A DNA stretch of 64,000 nucleotides. Origin: Ruoffia tabacinasalis (GTDB lineage Bacteria; Bacillota; Bacilli; Lactobacillales; Aerococcaceae). The DNA lies in the NCBI RefSeq assembly GCF_042652985.1, contig NZ_JBHSHQ010000008.1, positions 1-64,000 of the forward strand. The letters run 5' to 3'. How positions within the stretch are numbered: position 1 is the stretch's first letter; every line of letters begins with the position of its first letter. The notes below the pieces were generated by a model. The model was not told where the DNA came from. It saw nothing but the letters and a program-made list of their open reading frames with translations, and made no database searches. This document shows, one piece after another, positions 13,713 to 23,047 of the stretch. The position numbers and the translations under genes are program-made.

Positions 13713-16319
13713 ATGATTGATAAATTAACAACCACTATGCAACAGGCAATTGGTGAGGCACAGCAAGTAGCCATAACACGGCAACATCAACAAATAGATA
13801 TTGCGCATTTATGGTTAATCATGCTAGAAGCAGACCATTTTGCTTATAAATTATATAGTGAACAAAATATTCCAATGGATCAATTTGTTCGTCTAGTTGA
13901 AGATGAAATTGATAAAATATCACAAGTAAGTGGGAGTAATGTACAATACGGACAAGGTATTAGTCAGAACTTAAATCGCTTATTACAAGATGCAACGACG
14001 ATTGCAGCGGAATATAATGATGAGTATCTTTCAACGGAAATCATTCTGTTGGCTTTATACAAACAAAAACATAATCCAATCGTTAAGTTTTTAAATGATA
14101 ATGGCTTAACTGAACAAAAATTTAAAGATAGAATTGAAGAATTGAGAGGAGGAAATCGTGTGACATCTCAAAATCAAGAAGAGACATATGAATCTCTAGA
14201 TAAATATGCGATTAACTTAAATGAAGCAGTCAAAACAAATAAAATGGATCCAATCATCGGACGTGATGAAGAGATTCGTGATGTAATTCGAATTTTATCA
14301 CGTAAATCTAAAAATAATCCAATCTTAATTGGGGATCCGGGTGTTGGTAAAACCGCGATTGTTGAAGGACTAGCACAAAGAATTGTTCGAAATGATGTAC
14401 CGGAAAACTTAAAAGGAAAAACTCTTTATTCTTTAGATATGGGTGCATTGATTGCCGGAGCAAAATATCGTGGAGAGTTTGAAGAACGCTTAAAAGCTGT
14501 ATTAAAAGAAGTGAAAGATGCAGAAGGGCAAATACTTCTATTCATTGATGAAATTCATACAATTGTCGGAGCAGGTAAAACTGAAGGTTCAATGGATGCT
14601 GGGAATCTCTTAAAACCGATGTTAGCCCGTGGTGAATTGCATTGTATTGGAGCAACGACACTAGATGAATACCGCCAAAACTTTGAAAAAGACAAAGCTT
14701 TAGAAAGACGTTTCCAAAGAGTTATGGTTAATGAACCAAATGTTGAAGACACTATTTCTATTCTACGTGGTTTAAAAGAACGTTATGAGATTCATCATGG
14801 TGTGAATATTCATGACAATGCCTTAGTAGCTGCAGCAACACTTTCAAACCGTTATATTACTGATCGTTTCTTACCAGATAAAGCACTCGATTTAGTTGAC
14901 GAAGCTTGTGCGACAATTCGTATGGAATTAAATTCAGTACCCTTAGAAATTGACCAAGTCAATCGTCGTTTAATGACTTTAGAAATTGAAGAAGAAGCAT
15001 TGAAAAAAGAAGATGACGACGCAAGTAAACGTCGCTTAGAGATTCTTCGAGAAGAGTTAGCAAACTTACGAGAAGAAGCGAATAACTTGAAAGCTCGTTG
15101 GGATATTGAAAAAGAAGAAACAAATAAATTACGTGATAAACGTGAACAACTAGATCAAGCTCGTCATGACTTAGAAGATGCAGAAGCTGAATATAATTTA
15201 GAAAAAGCGGCTGAATTAAGACATGGCATCATTCCTGAACTGGAGAAAGAATTAACAGCCATAGAGAATGAACATGTTGAAACTGAAGTACAAAGCCGAC
15301 TCACACAAGAATCAGTAACAGATGAAGAAATTGCTAAAGTTGTTGGTCGTTTAACTGGTATTCCAGTGAACAAAATTGTTGAAGGCGAAAGAGAAAAATT
15401 ATTGCATCTTGATGACGTCTTACATAGAAGAGTCATTGGACAAGATGAAGCCGTTCGACTTGTTCATGAAGCAGTACTTAGATCACGTGCTGGAATTCAA
15501 GATCCGAATCGACCAATTGGTTCGTTCCTATTCTTAGGACCAACGGGTGTTGGTAAAACAGAATTAGCTAAAGCACTCGCTGTGGCGTTATTCGATTCTG
15601 AAGATCATATGGTTCGACTTGACATGAGTGAGTATATGGAGAAACATACGGTGTCTAGATTAGTGGGAGCTCCTCCAGGATACATTGGACATGATGAAGG
15701 TGGACAACTGACTGAGGCCGTACGTAGAAATCCGTACACTATCATTCTATTGGATGAGGTGGAAAAAGCCCATCCAGATGTTTTCAATATATTACTCCAA
15801 GTATTGGATGATGGTCGATTGACCGATTCGAAAGGACGCGTTGTAGACTTCAAAAATACTGTCATAATAATGACTAGTAATATCGGGTCACACTTACTAC
15901 TTGAAGGAGTAGAAGATAATGGCGTAATATCTTCAGAAACTGAAAAACAAGTAAATCAATTACTGCGTCAACAATTCAAACCAGAATTCTTAAATCGTAT
16001 TGATGATACTGTTCTTTTCTCTCCTTTAACTTTAGACAATATGAGTGGAATTGTACTCAAAATGATTGAAAACCTTTCAAATAGATTGGCAGACCAACAA
16101 ATAAAATTAGAAGTGACTGAATCAGCAACTCAATGGCTTGCTGAACAAGGTTACGATCCTATTTACGGAGCGAGACCTTTACAACGCTTCATAATGAAAG
16201 AATTAGAAACACCATTAGCTAAAGAAATTGTAGCAGGAAATGTATTACCAAATTCTGTGATTACTGTTGATGAAAGTGAAGGGCAACTTACCTTTAACAG
16301 TACCGAAGCTATGGTATAA
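13713..16319 (+). CDS. clpB: ATP-dependent disaggregase ClpB
   Basis: Hexameric AAA+ chaperone that threads aggregated proteins through its pore together with DnaK/DnaJ/GrpE, which are also in this window. Clp_N repeats occupy residues 1-140. The first AAA domain has GDPGVGKTA near 206 and LLFIDEIHT; the long M-domain coiled coil lies near 400-510; the second AAA domain has GPTGVGKTE near 609 and ILLDEVEKAHPDVF. The C-terminal D2-small domain ends GARPLQRFI.... The start at 13713 gives 868 residues; the TTG at 13677 falls inside the CtsR box and has no ribosome site. Confidence 0.97.
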   Translation: MIDKLTTTMQQAIGEAQQVAITRQHQQIDIAHLWLIMLEADHFAYKLYSEQNIPMDQFVRLVEDEIDKISQVSGSNVQYGQGISQNLNRLLQDATTIAAEYNDEYLSTEIILLALYKQKHNPIVKFLNDNGLTEQKFKDRIEELRGGNRVTSQNQEETYESLDKYAINLNEAVKTNKMDPIIGRDEEIRDVIRILSRKSKNNPILIGDPGVGKTAIVEGLAQRIVRNDVPENLKGKTLYSLDMGALIAGAKYRGEFEERLKAVLKEVKDAEGQILLFIDEIHTIVGAGKTEGSMDAGNLLKPMLARGELHCIGATTLDEYRQNFEKDKALERRFQRVMVNEPNVEDTISILRGLKERYEIHHGVNIHDNALVAAATLSNRYITDRFLPDKALDLVDEACATIRMELNSVPLEIDQVNRRLMTLEIEEEALKKEDDDASKRRLEILREELANLREEANNLKARWDIEKEETNKLRDKREQLDQARHDLEDAEAEYNLEKAAELRHGIIPELEKELTAIENEHVETEVQSRLTQESVTDEEIAKVVGRLTGIPVNKIVEGEREKLLHLDDVLHRRVIGQDEAVRLVHEAVLRSRAGIQDPNRPIGSFLFLGPTGVGKTELAKALAVALFDSEDHMVRLDMSEYMEKHTVSRLVGAPPGYIGHDEGGQLTEAVRRNPYTIILLDEVEKAHPDVFNILLQVLDDGRLTDSKGRVVDFKNTVIIMTSNIGSHLLLEGVEDNGVISSETEKQVNQLLRQQFKPEFLNRIDDTVLFSPLTLDNMSGIVLKMIENLSNRLADQQIKLEVTESATQWLAEQGYDPIYGARPLQRFIMKELETPLAKEIVAGNVLPNSVITVDESEGQLTFNSTEAMV

Positions 16320-16333
16320 CAGAAAAATGATTA

Positions 16334-16366
16334 AACCAGCGTATTGAAAAATGCGTTGGTTTTTTG
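16334..16366 (+). terminator. clpB terminator
   Basis: AACCAGCGTAT pairs with ATGCGTTGGTT (two wobbles), followed by T5-G. Confidence 0.85.
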
Positions 16367-16435
16367 TTTAGTTACATTTAACTATTACTGTATACCATAC
16401 AATTGGTAATATGACTATATTGGAAAAAATAAATA

Positions 16436-16444
16436 TGTTATATT
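16436..16444 (+). promoter_or_regulatory. Extended -10 promoter of the AI-2E family gene
   Basis: TGTTATATT, about 25 bases before the ATG; no convincing -35. Confidence 0.4.
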
Positions 16445-16468
16445 AAAAGAATATAACGGAGGTGAAAT

Positions 16469-17665
16469 ATGAACAAAGTAAAAAAATATCGTTTTGATAT
16501 TATTAAATATTTGTTTATAGCAGGTTTAATTGTATTGGCCATTGTTAATTTCGACAGACTAAAAAATATTTTTAGTTATTTATTGACAATTTCAATGCCA
16601 ATTATTTTAGGTTTTATTATTGCGTATGTACTGAATATCCCGATGGTGATGTTGGAGAAACTGTATTTTCCCAATAGTGACAGTATTGTTATTAAAAAGA
16701 CACGCAGACCAGTGAGTATTTTAGTATCTATAATAATAATTACTATCGTTTTGATTTTTATTTTGAATTTAGTGATTCCTCAATTGATATCAGTCTTTGG
16801 CCGAATTATTGAAATTATTCCACTCTTAGCGAATGGAATTCAAAACCGGGTGATAGAGAATGAAGAGATATTTCCCCCATTAGCTGAGTTTGTCGAAACT
16901 TTTCAAATTGATTGGCAAAATATCGTCACAAATATGATTTCTATTGCGAATCGTTTTACGACTAATATTATTGAGACAACACTTTCAACAGTGGGCTCTG
17001 TCTTTAGTATCGTTGTAAATTTATTTCTTTCATTGATGATTTCACTTTATGTCTTGATGTCTAAGGAAACTTTAGGTAGACAGTTTAGAATCTTATCTGA
17101 AACGTATCTGCCTGAAAGAGGGCATAAAGGTCTAATGTATGTGTTGGAAGTTACTGATTATTCGTTCCGTCACTTTATCACGGGAGAAGTACTAGAAGCT
17201 TTAATACTTGGATCGCTTGTGACTGTTGGTATGTGGATTTTCCAATTCCCATATGCTTCAATGATTGGGGCATTAACAGGTGTGACAGCGTTAATACCTG
17301 TATTGGGAGCCTATATTTCAGGTGCCATTGGATTTATTATGATTTTCGTTGATTCACCAATTCAGGCTTTAACTTTCTTAGTCTTTATTATTGTCATACA
17401 ACAATTAGAAGGAAATCTCATATACCCTCGTGTAGTAGGTGGATCTATTGGACTCCCTGGCTTGTGGGTATTAATATCCATTACAATCGGTGGGGGCTTA
17501 TTAGGGATTTGGGGAATGCTTCTTGCTGTTCCATTAGTATCAACTTTGTTTAAGTTATTAAAAAATGACATAGAATACAGAAGAAACACTAGACATCAAG
17601 AACAAGAGTATGTTGACGCAGTCGAAGATATAAACGAAACAAATGAATTGGAAGGTACAACTTAG
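16469..17665 (+). CDS. AI-2E (PerM/YdbI) family membrane protein
   Basis: 398 residues with about eight transmembrane helices and a central extracytoplasmic/amphipathic section, the layout of the AI-2E transporter family. Visible markers are the opening IILGFIIAYVLNIP, the GALTGVTALIPVLGAYISG loop and the terminal LPGLWVLISITIGGGLLGIWGM segment. Members are linked to autoinducer-2 export or Na/Li-proton antiport; the substrate here is unknown. The charged C-terminal tail after the last helix is about 40 residues. AGGTG precedes the ATG. It stands alone between the clpB terminator and the next promoter. Confidence 0.9.
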   Translation: MNKVKKYRFDIIKYLFIAGLIVLAIVNFDRLKNIFSYLLTISMPIILGFIIAYVLNIPMVMLEKLYFPNSDSIVIKKTRRPVSILVSIIIITIVLIFILNLVIPQLISVFGRIIEIIPLLANGIQNRVIENEEIFPPLAEFVETFQIDWQNIVTNMISIANRFTTNIIETTLSTVGSVFSIVVNLFLSLMISLYVLMSKETLGRQFRILSETYLPERGHKGLMYVLEVTDYSFRHFITGEVLEALILGSLVTVGMWIFQFPYASMIGALTGVTALIPVLGAYISGAIGFIMIFVDSPIQALTFLVFIIVIQQLEGNLIYPRVVGGSIGLPGLWVLISITIGGGLLGIWGMLLAVPLVSTLFKLLKNDIEYRRNTRHQEQEYVDAVEDINETNELEGTT

Positions 17666-17732
17666 TAATTTAATAACCAACCAATTTTTTACTAATTATT
17701 TACAGATATTTCTTCGGAAATCCTCATATTAG

Positions 17733-17741
17733 TGGTATAAT
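17733..17741 (+). promoter_or_regulatory. Extended -10 promoter of the nfeD-floA operon
   Basis: TGGTATAAT, 22 bases before the nfeD ATG, behind a strong GAGGAGGG ribosome site. Confidence 0.6.
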
Positions 17742-17762
17742 GAATATGAGAGGAGGGTAAAT

Positions 17763-18356
17763 ATGATTGCAAGTTTATTAATAGGTATGCTGTTACTTAG
17801 CTTATGTCTATTTTACAGTCCAAAATGGCTGTTCTTAGGATTAGCAGTAATAGCATATGGTTTTTATTTTGGAATGCCAGGTCAAAACTTACTCGTGTTC
17901 ATAATTTTCTTACTAGGTATACTCATGTTAATTGTGGAGTTTTATGTTCCTGATTTCGGTATTATTGGTATGTTTGGTTTATTAGCAATAAGTATATCTC
18001 TTTATATGCATTTAAACGACATTGGTGATGTAGTATTAACACTATTAGCAATGATTCTTGTCAGCGCGATTGGAATATTTGTCCCAATAAAATTAGGTAA
18101 AGATTTAGCTATTAGTAATGGATTTGTACTTGGGACTTCTTCTGAAAAAGAAAAGGGTTACTCGAGTCATAAAGATTTTACATATTTATTGGGTAAAAAG
18201 GGTGTCACAGTCACAGCACTTAGACCTGTCGGACGTGGTGAGTTCGATGAGGAGTATTATGAGGTCGTCAGTTCTGAGGACATGATCCAAAGTGGGACAC
18301 CAATATATGTTTCAAAAGTTGAAGGCGCAAAAATTTACGTAAGAAAGGAAATATAA
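17763..18356 (+). CDS. NfeD family membrane protein
   Basis: 197 residues: four or five N-terminal hydrophobic helices (to about residue 105), then a soluble C-terminal OB-fold-like NfeD1b domain (LLGKKGVTVTALRPVGRGEF...VSKVEGAKIYVRKE). It stands one base before the flotillin gene, the same pairing as yqeZ-yqfA in Bacillus. The family works with flotillin-like scaffolds in membrane microdomain organisation; no catalytic motif is present. This is the short form without a serine-protease domain. Confidence 0.9.
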   Translation: MIASLLIGMLLLSLCLFYSPKWLFLGLAVIAYGFYFGMPGQNLLVFIIFLLGILMLIVEFYVPDFGIIGMFGLLAISISLYMHLNDIGDVVLTLLAMILVSAIGIFVPIKLGKDLAISNGFVLGTSSEKEKGYSSHKDFTYLLGKKGVTVTALRPVGRGEFDEEYYEVVSSEDMIQSGTPIYVSKVEGAKIYVRKEI

Positions 18357-18357
18357 T

Positions 18358-19374
18358 ATGAATAATTTTCCAAATAATGATTTTGATGTATCGTCTCTAA
18401 TTTCGATTGGTATTATTATTGTTATTTTAATAATACTAATTTCTTTATTCTTTAGATTCGTACCCGTAGGATTATGGGTGACAGCTTATTTCTCTGGTGC
18501 TAAAGTTTCAATCGGTAACTTAGTAGGTATGAGGTTACGTCGAGTTCAACCGTCAGAAATCGTACGTCCACTAATTAAAGCGACAAAAGCTGGACTTACT
18601 TTAGATACGAATCAATTAGAGGCGCATCACCTGGCTGGAGGGAATGTCAACTTAGTTGTTGATGCACTGATCGCCGCACAAAGAGCGAATATTGATTTAG
18701 AATTTGAACAAGCAGCAGCGATTGACTTAGCTGGACGTAATGTCTTTGAAGCTGTTCAAGTTTCAGTAAATCCGAAAGTAATTGAAACACCTCTTATTTC
18801 TGCCGTTGCAATGAATGGTATTGAAGTAAGAGCGAAAGCTAAAGTAACAGTTCGAGCTAATATCGAGCGACTTGTTGGTGGTGCGGGTGAAGAAACAATT
18901 ATTGCCCGTATCGGTGAGGGGATTGTAACGACTGTTGGTAGTTCAGAAAGTCATTCAAAAGTCCTTGAGAATCCAGATTCGATTTCACAAACAATTCTGC
19001 GTAAAGGCTTAGACTCAGGTACTGCTTTTGAAATTCTATCCATTGATATTGCCGACGTGGATGTTGGACGTAACATTGGTGCGAAACTTCAAGCTGATCA
19101 AGCGATTGCTGATAAAAACGTTGCACAAGCTAAAGCCGAAGAGCGTAGAGCATTTGCAGTGGCGGAAGAGCAAGAAATGGTTGCCGAAGTACAACGTATG
19201 CGTGCGCGTGTTGTTGAAGCCGAAGCTGAAGTACCGTTAGCAATGGCGGAAGCTTTCAAAAAAGGAAATCTTGGTGTCATGGATTACTACAACATGAAAA
19301 ATATAGAATCAGACACTTCAATGCGTGATTCAATTGCAAAAGGAACGAATTCATCCGAAGAAGGTAGAGAATAA
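18358..19374 (+). CDS. floA: Flotillin-like protein FloA
   Basis: Membrane-anchored scaffold of functional microdomains. It has an N-terminal membrane segment (about residues 11-35), then the conserved FloA/YqfA core (VGMRLRRVQPSEIVRPLIKATKAGL, AVSMNG-like AVAMNGIEVRAKAKVTVRANIERLVGGAGEETI) and an Ala/Glu-rich coiled coil near 245-305 (QADQAIADKNVAQAKAEERRA). The 338-residue length equals the family norm. It overlaps the next gene by one base. The operon NfeD-FloA-YqfB-like is conserved in Bacilli. Confidence 0.96.
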   Translation: MNNFPNNDFDVSSLISIGIIIVILIILISLFFRFVPVGLWVTAYFSGAKVSIGNLVGMRLRRVQPSEIVRPLIKATKAGLTLDTNQLEAHHLAGGNVNLVVDALIAAQRANIDLEFEQAAAIDLAGRNVFEAVQVSVNPKVIETPLISAVAMNGIEVRAKAKVTVRANIERLVGGAGEETIIARIGEGIVTTVGSSESHSKVLENPDSISQTILRKGLDSGTAFEILSIDIADVDVGRNIGAKLQADQAIADKNVAQAKAEERRAFAVAEEQEMVAEVQRMRARVVEAEAEVPLAMAEAFKKGNLGVMDYYNMKNIESDTSMRDSIAKGTNSSEEGRE

Positions 19375-20051
19375 TGAATTTTCTAGTTGGAGTTTGGATA
19401 ATTTACTTATTAGGTTCGTTTCTATTTTCAGTGTTTGCACCAAGGATTAGAAATCAACAACATAAGAATTTTCAAGATTCAGAGATTGAAAATCATGAAT
19501 CGGTAGAGAAACCCATTACCAAGCCAACAAATAAAGAAGAGTTACAACGTAAGTCTGATATTCGAGCTCGAAATGAACGAGTTCAGGCCATGCGAAAAAG
19601 ACATAATAATCAGAGTGACAATCCGAAGTTAGTGAAGAACATGTCTTTAAACCAATTAAATAATAGTTTAAAAAAAGCTAATAATGCTTTAGGAAATACT
19701 AAAGCATCCCCTGGGCAAAGTTTTGAATCACAGGATGATTATCAAGTTGATTTTACAAAAATCGCAGATTATGATAATCCTATTGATCATTCATATATGG
19801 AAGGGGAAAGTCGCGAGCAATATTTAAATGAATTAGAGAATTGGTACGCGGATGATTCAATTGAAGATGTTTCATGGATGGAACTGGATAACACTAATAT
19901 CCTCCAAGATGAACATACTCAAAAAGCGTCTAGACCTAAAAACCAAACCGTCAATCATATGTATCACTCTATGAGAGATGGGGCAAAGTTAAGAGAAATG
20001 ATGATTTTCAATGAAATAATTAACAAGCCCAAGAGTCTTCGACATAAATAA
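19374..20051 (+). CDS. Third gene of the flotillin operon, single-pass membrane protein of unknown function
   Basis: 225 residues. One N-terminal membrane helix (about 4-22) is followed by a charged, low-complexity cytoplasmic tail rich in Lys, Asn, Gln and Asp, with a RKSDIRARNERVQAMRKRH basic stretch. I recognise no domain. Position directly after floA matches the place of yqfB in Bacillus, but the sequence resemblance cannot be judged here. The start codon overlaps the floA stop, indicating translational coupling. Confidence 0.75.
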   Translation: MNFLVGVWIIYLLGSFLFSVFAPRIRNQQHKNFQDSEIENHESVEKPITKPTNKEELQRKSDIRARNERVQAMRKRHNNQSDNPKLVKNMSLNQLNNSLKKANNALGNTKASPGQSFESQDDYQVDFTKIADYDNPIDHSYMEGESREQYLNELENWYADDSIEDVSWMELDNTNILQDEHTQKASRPKNQTVNHMYHSMRDGAKLREMMIFNEIINKPKSLRHK

Positions 20052-20065
20052 TTGAATGACAAAAG

Positions 20066-20109
20066 ATGCGAACGAAACCAATGTAAATTTGGAAGAGTTC
20101 GCATTTTTT
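20066..20109 (+). terminator. Terminator of the floA operon
   Basis: ATGCGAAC pairs with GTTCGCAT, with a 23-base loop, followed by T6. Confidence 0.85.
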
Positions 20110-20151
20110 ACATTTATGTATACATAAGCTAAATAAAAACATCAAACTAGC

Positions 20152-20180
20152 TTGCATAATGCGAAAGTATATAGTAATAT
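20152..20180 (+). promoter_or_regulatory. rpsB promoter
   Basis: TTGCAT (20152-20157), 17-base spacer, TAATAT (20175-20180). Confidence 0.55.
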
Positions 20181-20184
20181 AGTC

Positions 20185-20250
20185 CGTGGTGTAAAACCAA
20201 AAACACACGAATAATGATAATTTAACGGGTGCTCTCCTCGGAGAGACGTT
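20185..20250 (+). promoter_or_regulatory. Structured rpsB 5' leader (possible S2 autoregulation element)
   Basis: Two hairpins lie in the roughly 115-base leader. CGTGGTGT pairs with ACACACG (20185-20209, one bulge). AACG/CGTT closes an asymmetric internal loop over CTCTC-CTCG-GAGAG (20224-20250). Autogenous control of rpsB by S2 through leader RNA is established in E. coli and leaders are known in Bacillota. Whether this is such an element is an inference. Confidence 0.45.
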
Positions 20251-20301
20251 TTGTTAGTTGATTTATTCGGAGGAAAACAAAACCAAAGGAGAATGATAAT
20301 T

Positions 20302-21084
20302 ATGGCAGTTATTTCAATGAAACAATTGTTAGAAGCTGGTGTGCATTTCGGACACCAAACACGTCGCTGGAACCCAAAAATGAAACCTTACATCTTTACG
20401 GAGCGTAACGGTATTTATATTATTGACTTACAAAAAACAGTTAAGTTAGTTGATAAAGCGTATAACTTTATGCGTGACGAAGCAGCTAATGGAGCGGTTG
20501 TATTATTTGTAGGTACTAAAAAACAAGCACAAGGTGCAATTGACGAACAAGCAAAACGTGCTGGTCAATACTACATTAACCACCGTTGGTTAGGTGGATT
20601 ATTAACTAACTGGGAAACAATCCAACAAAGTATCCGTCGTCTAAAATCTATTGAAAAAATGGAAGAAGATGGAACATTTGATGTATTACCTAAAAAAGAA
20701 GTATTACAATTACGTAAAGAATTAGATCGTTTAGAGCAAAACCTTGGTGGTATTAAAGATATGCCTCGTATTCCAGATGTAATCTTTATTGTTGATCCAC
20801 GCAAAGAACACATTGCAATCCAAGAAGCTAAAAAATTAAATATTCCATTAGTTGGAATGGTTGATACAAACTGTGATCCAGATGAAATTGACTATGTTAT
20901 TCCATCAAATGACGATGCTATTCGTGCGATTAAATTAATCACATCTGCAATGGCTGACGCAGTTCTTGAAGGAAACCAAGGACATAGTGAAGATGATTCA
21001 GAAGAAAAATCTGACAAAGAATTTTTCGATAACTTATTTGATTCTGAAGAAGAAGCTACTACTGCAGATTCAACAGAAGCTTAG
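20302..21084 (+). CDS. rpsB: 30S ribosomal protein S2
   Basis: 260 residues. The start MAVISMKQLLEAGVHFGHQTRRWNPKM is the universal S2 N-terminus. IPDVIFIVDPRKEHIAIQEA and LVDTNCDP-like GMVDTNCDPDEIDYVIPSNDDA are typical. The C-terminus has an acidic tail of about 30 residues. An upstream TTG-started frame was rejected because AAAGGAG lies directly before 20302 and S2 always begins here. It is followed by a strong hairpin and then tsf. Confidence 0.98.
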   Translation: MAVISMKQLLEAGVHFGHQTRRWNPKMKPYIFTERNGIYIIDLQKTVKLVDKAYNFMRDEAANGAVVLFVGTKKQAQGAIDEQAKRAGQYYINHRWLGGLLTNWETIQQSIRRLKSIEKMEEDGTFDVLPKKEVLQLRKELDRLEQNLGGIKDMPRIPDVIFIVDPRKEHIAIQEAKKLNIPLVGMVDTNCDPDEIDYVIPSNDDAIRAIKLITSAMADAVLEGNQGHSEDDSEEKSDKEFFDNLFDSEEEATTADSTEA

Positions 21085-21100
21085 TAATTAGATTATTCAC

Positions 21101-21165
21101 AGCTGTCTTAATTCAGGACGTTACACAGGTCTAAAAACCTTGCCCTGTGTTAGGACAGCTTTTTA
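21101..21165 (+). terminator. rpsB-tsf intergenic terminator
   Basis: AGCTGTC/GACAGCT outer stem and ACACAGG/CCTGTGT inner stem, followed by T5. No promoter is obvious between this and tsf, so it probably reduces tsf relative to rpsB. Confidence 0.85.
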
Positions 21166-21201
21166 TTTTGACTTTAAAATATCAAGGAGGATTTGAGTTT
21201 A

Positions 21202-22086
21202 ATGGCTAAAATTAGTGCAAAACAAGTTAAAGAACTACGCGAAATGACTGGTGTAGGTATGATGGACGCGAAAAAAGCGTTGGTTGAAGTTGACGGAGAT
21301 ATGGATAAAGCGGTAGACTTTTTAAGAGAAAAAGGTTTATCTAAAGCTGCTAAAAAAGCAAGCCGTATTGCTGCAGAAGGTTTAGCTGCAACAAGTATCA
21401 ATGGAAACACAGCTGCAATTATCGAAGTTAACTCAGAAACTGACTTTGTTTCTAAAAACGAAGAATTCGTAAATATTGTTAACACAATCGCTGATGCAGT
21501 TGCTGCTAACAAACCAGCTACAATGGAAGAAGCTAACGCTATCGAAGTTGACGGCAAAACAATTGCTGACATCGTATTAGAAGCAACTAATAAAATCGGT
21601 GAGAAAATTTCTTTCCGTCGTTTCTCTATCTTAGAAAAAACAGATAACGATACTTTTGGTGAGTACATCCATGGTGGTGGACAAATCGCTGTTATCACAT
21701 TAATCGAAGGATTATCTGATGAAGATGTAGCGAAGGATGTTTCAATGCACGTTGCTGCAATCCAACCAAAATACGTTAACCGTGACGAAGTTCCTGCAGA
21801 AGAATTAGATCACGAGAAAAAAGTTCAAACTGAAATCGCATTAAACGAAGGTAAACCAGCTAATATCGTTGAAAAAATGATCGATGGACGTATGAACAAA
21901 TTCTTAGCTGAAATTAGCTTAAACGAACAACCATTTGTTAAAGATAACGATCAAACAGTTGGTAAATACGTTGGTGATAAAGGCGGAACAATCAAACAAT
22001 TCATTCGTTTCACTGTTGGTGAAGGAATCGAAAAACGCCAAGACAACTTCGCTGAAGAAGTTGCTGCTCAAATGAAAAAAGATTAA
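21202..22086 (+). CDS. tsf: Elongation factor Ts
   Basis: Nucleotide exchange factor for EF-Tu. It begins MAKISAKQVKELREMTGVGMMDAKKAL, with the N-terminal UBA-like domain, then the conserved EVNSETDFVSKNEEF EF-Tu contact, and the second core repeat with IAAIQP-like VAAIQPKYVNRDEVP. Length 294 is normal. The ATG at 21202 is preferred to the TTG three codons earlier. AAGGAGG lies 11 bases upstream. Confidence 0.98.
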   Translation: MAKISAKQVKELREMTGVGMMDAKKALVEVDGDMDKAVDFLREKGLSKAAKKASRIAAEGLAATSINGNTAAIIEVNSETDFVSKNEEFVNIVNTIADAVAANKPATMEEANAIEVDGKTIADIVLEATNKIGEKISFRRFSILEKTDNDTFGEYIHGGGQIAVITLIEGLSDEDVAKDVSMHVAAIQPKYVNRDEVPAEELDHEKKVQTEIALNEGKPANIVEKMIDGRMNKFLAEISLNEQPFVKDNDQTVGKYVGDKGGTIKQFIRFTVGEGIEKRQDNFAEEVAAQMKKD

Positions 22087-22098
22087 TTTTATACCTTT

Positions 22099-22124
22099 AG
22101 CCCCAGTTTCCTGGGGCTATTTTT
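22099..22124 (+). terminator. tsf terminator
   Basis: AGCCCCAG/CTGGGGCT perfect stem with a TTTC loop, followed by ATTTTT. Confidence 0.9.
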
Positions 22125-22159
22125 AAAGAAACGATTACGATTAAGAAAGGCAGTATGAT

Positions 22160-22900
22160 ATGACTAAAGAAACAACAAAATACAAACGTGTAATTTTAAA
22201 GCTTAGTGGAGAAGCAATTGCTGGAAAACAAGGCTTTGGAATCCATCCAGATACAATTAAAGAAATGGTAGAAGAACTTAAGGATATTCATGACTTAGGT
22301 GTTGAAATTGCCATTGTTGTAGGTGGAGGAAATATCTGGCGTGGTACAATCGGTGAAGAAATGGGAATGGAACGTGCTCAAGCTGATTACATGGGAATGT
22401 TAGCAACCGTAATGAATGCTTTAGCATTACAAGATGTATTAGAGAATAGCGGTGTCCCAACACGTGTACAAACTTCTGTAGAGATGCGTCAAATCGCAGA
22501 GCCGTATATTCGTCGTCGTGCAATTCGCCATCTTGAAAAAGGCCGTGTAGTCATCTTTGCTGGTGGAACAGGGAATCCTTACTTTACAACAGACACAACT
22601 GCAGCTTTACGTGCGGCTGAGATTAATGCAGATGTTATCCTTATGGCTAAAAATAATGTTGATGGTGTTTATGACTCGGATCCAAAAGAGAACAAAGCTG
22701 CCGTTAAGTATGATAACTTAACTCATCTTGATGTTATTTCTAAAGGCTTGAAAGTTATGGATTCTACTGCTAGTTCATTAAGTATGGATAATGACATACC
22801 TTTAGTTGTATTTAACTTAAATGAATCAGGAAATATTCGTCGCGTTATTCTTGGCGAAAATATCGGAACGACAGTTGAAGCAAAACTAAAAAATCAATAA
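22160..22900 (+). CDS. pyrH: Uridylate kinase
   Basis: Phosphorylates UMP to UDP; hexameric amino-acid-kinase fold, 246 residues. KRVILKLSGEAIAG (phosphate loop), IVVGGGNIWRG, the QADYMGMLATVMNAL helix, FAGGTGNPYFTTDTTAALRA and LMAKNNVDGVYDSDP are diagnostic. A GAAAGG ribosome site precedes the ATG. It follows the tsf terminator; no strong promoter lies between, so readthrough may supply it. Confidence 0.98.
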   Translation: MTKETTKYKRVILKLSGEAIAGKQGFGIHPDTIKEMVEELKDIHDLGVEIAIVVGGGNIWRGTIGEEMGMERAQADYMGMLATVMNALALQDVLENSGVPTRVQTSVEMRQIAEPYIRRRAIRHLEKGRVVIFAGGTGNPYFTTDTTAALRAAEINADVILMAKNNVDGVYDSDPKENKAAVKYDNLTHLDVISKGLKVMDSTASSLSMDNDIPLVVFNLNESGNIRRVILGENIGTTVEAKLKNQ

Positions 22901-22996
22901 TACAAATTTTTAAGATTAATATTTTTTACGATAGTTAGTGATAAACATATCATGTCTATCAGAATGTCTGATTTAATACTCTTTGTACTTAAAATA

Positions 22997-23005
22997 TGGT
23001 ATAAT
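22997..23005 (+). promoter_or_regulatory. Extended -10 promoter of frr
   Basis: TGGTATAAT in the 147-base pyrH-frr gap, with no good -35. Confidence 0.55.
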
Positions 23006-23047
23006 GAGTTAAATTGAACTATAGAGTATTATTAGGAGGATCTTTTT

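Noticed and set aside
14555..15865. Several minus-strand ORFs inside clpB, and similar ones in tsf, dnaK, infB, polC and rpsB
   Set aside because: They are antisense shadows of strongly biased coding sequence, lack ribosome sites and have low-complexity Ser-rich translations.
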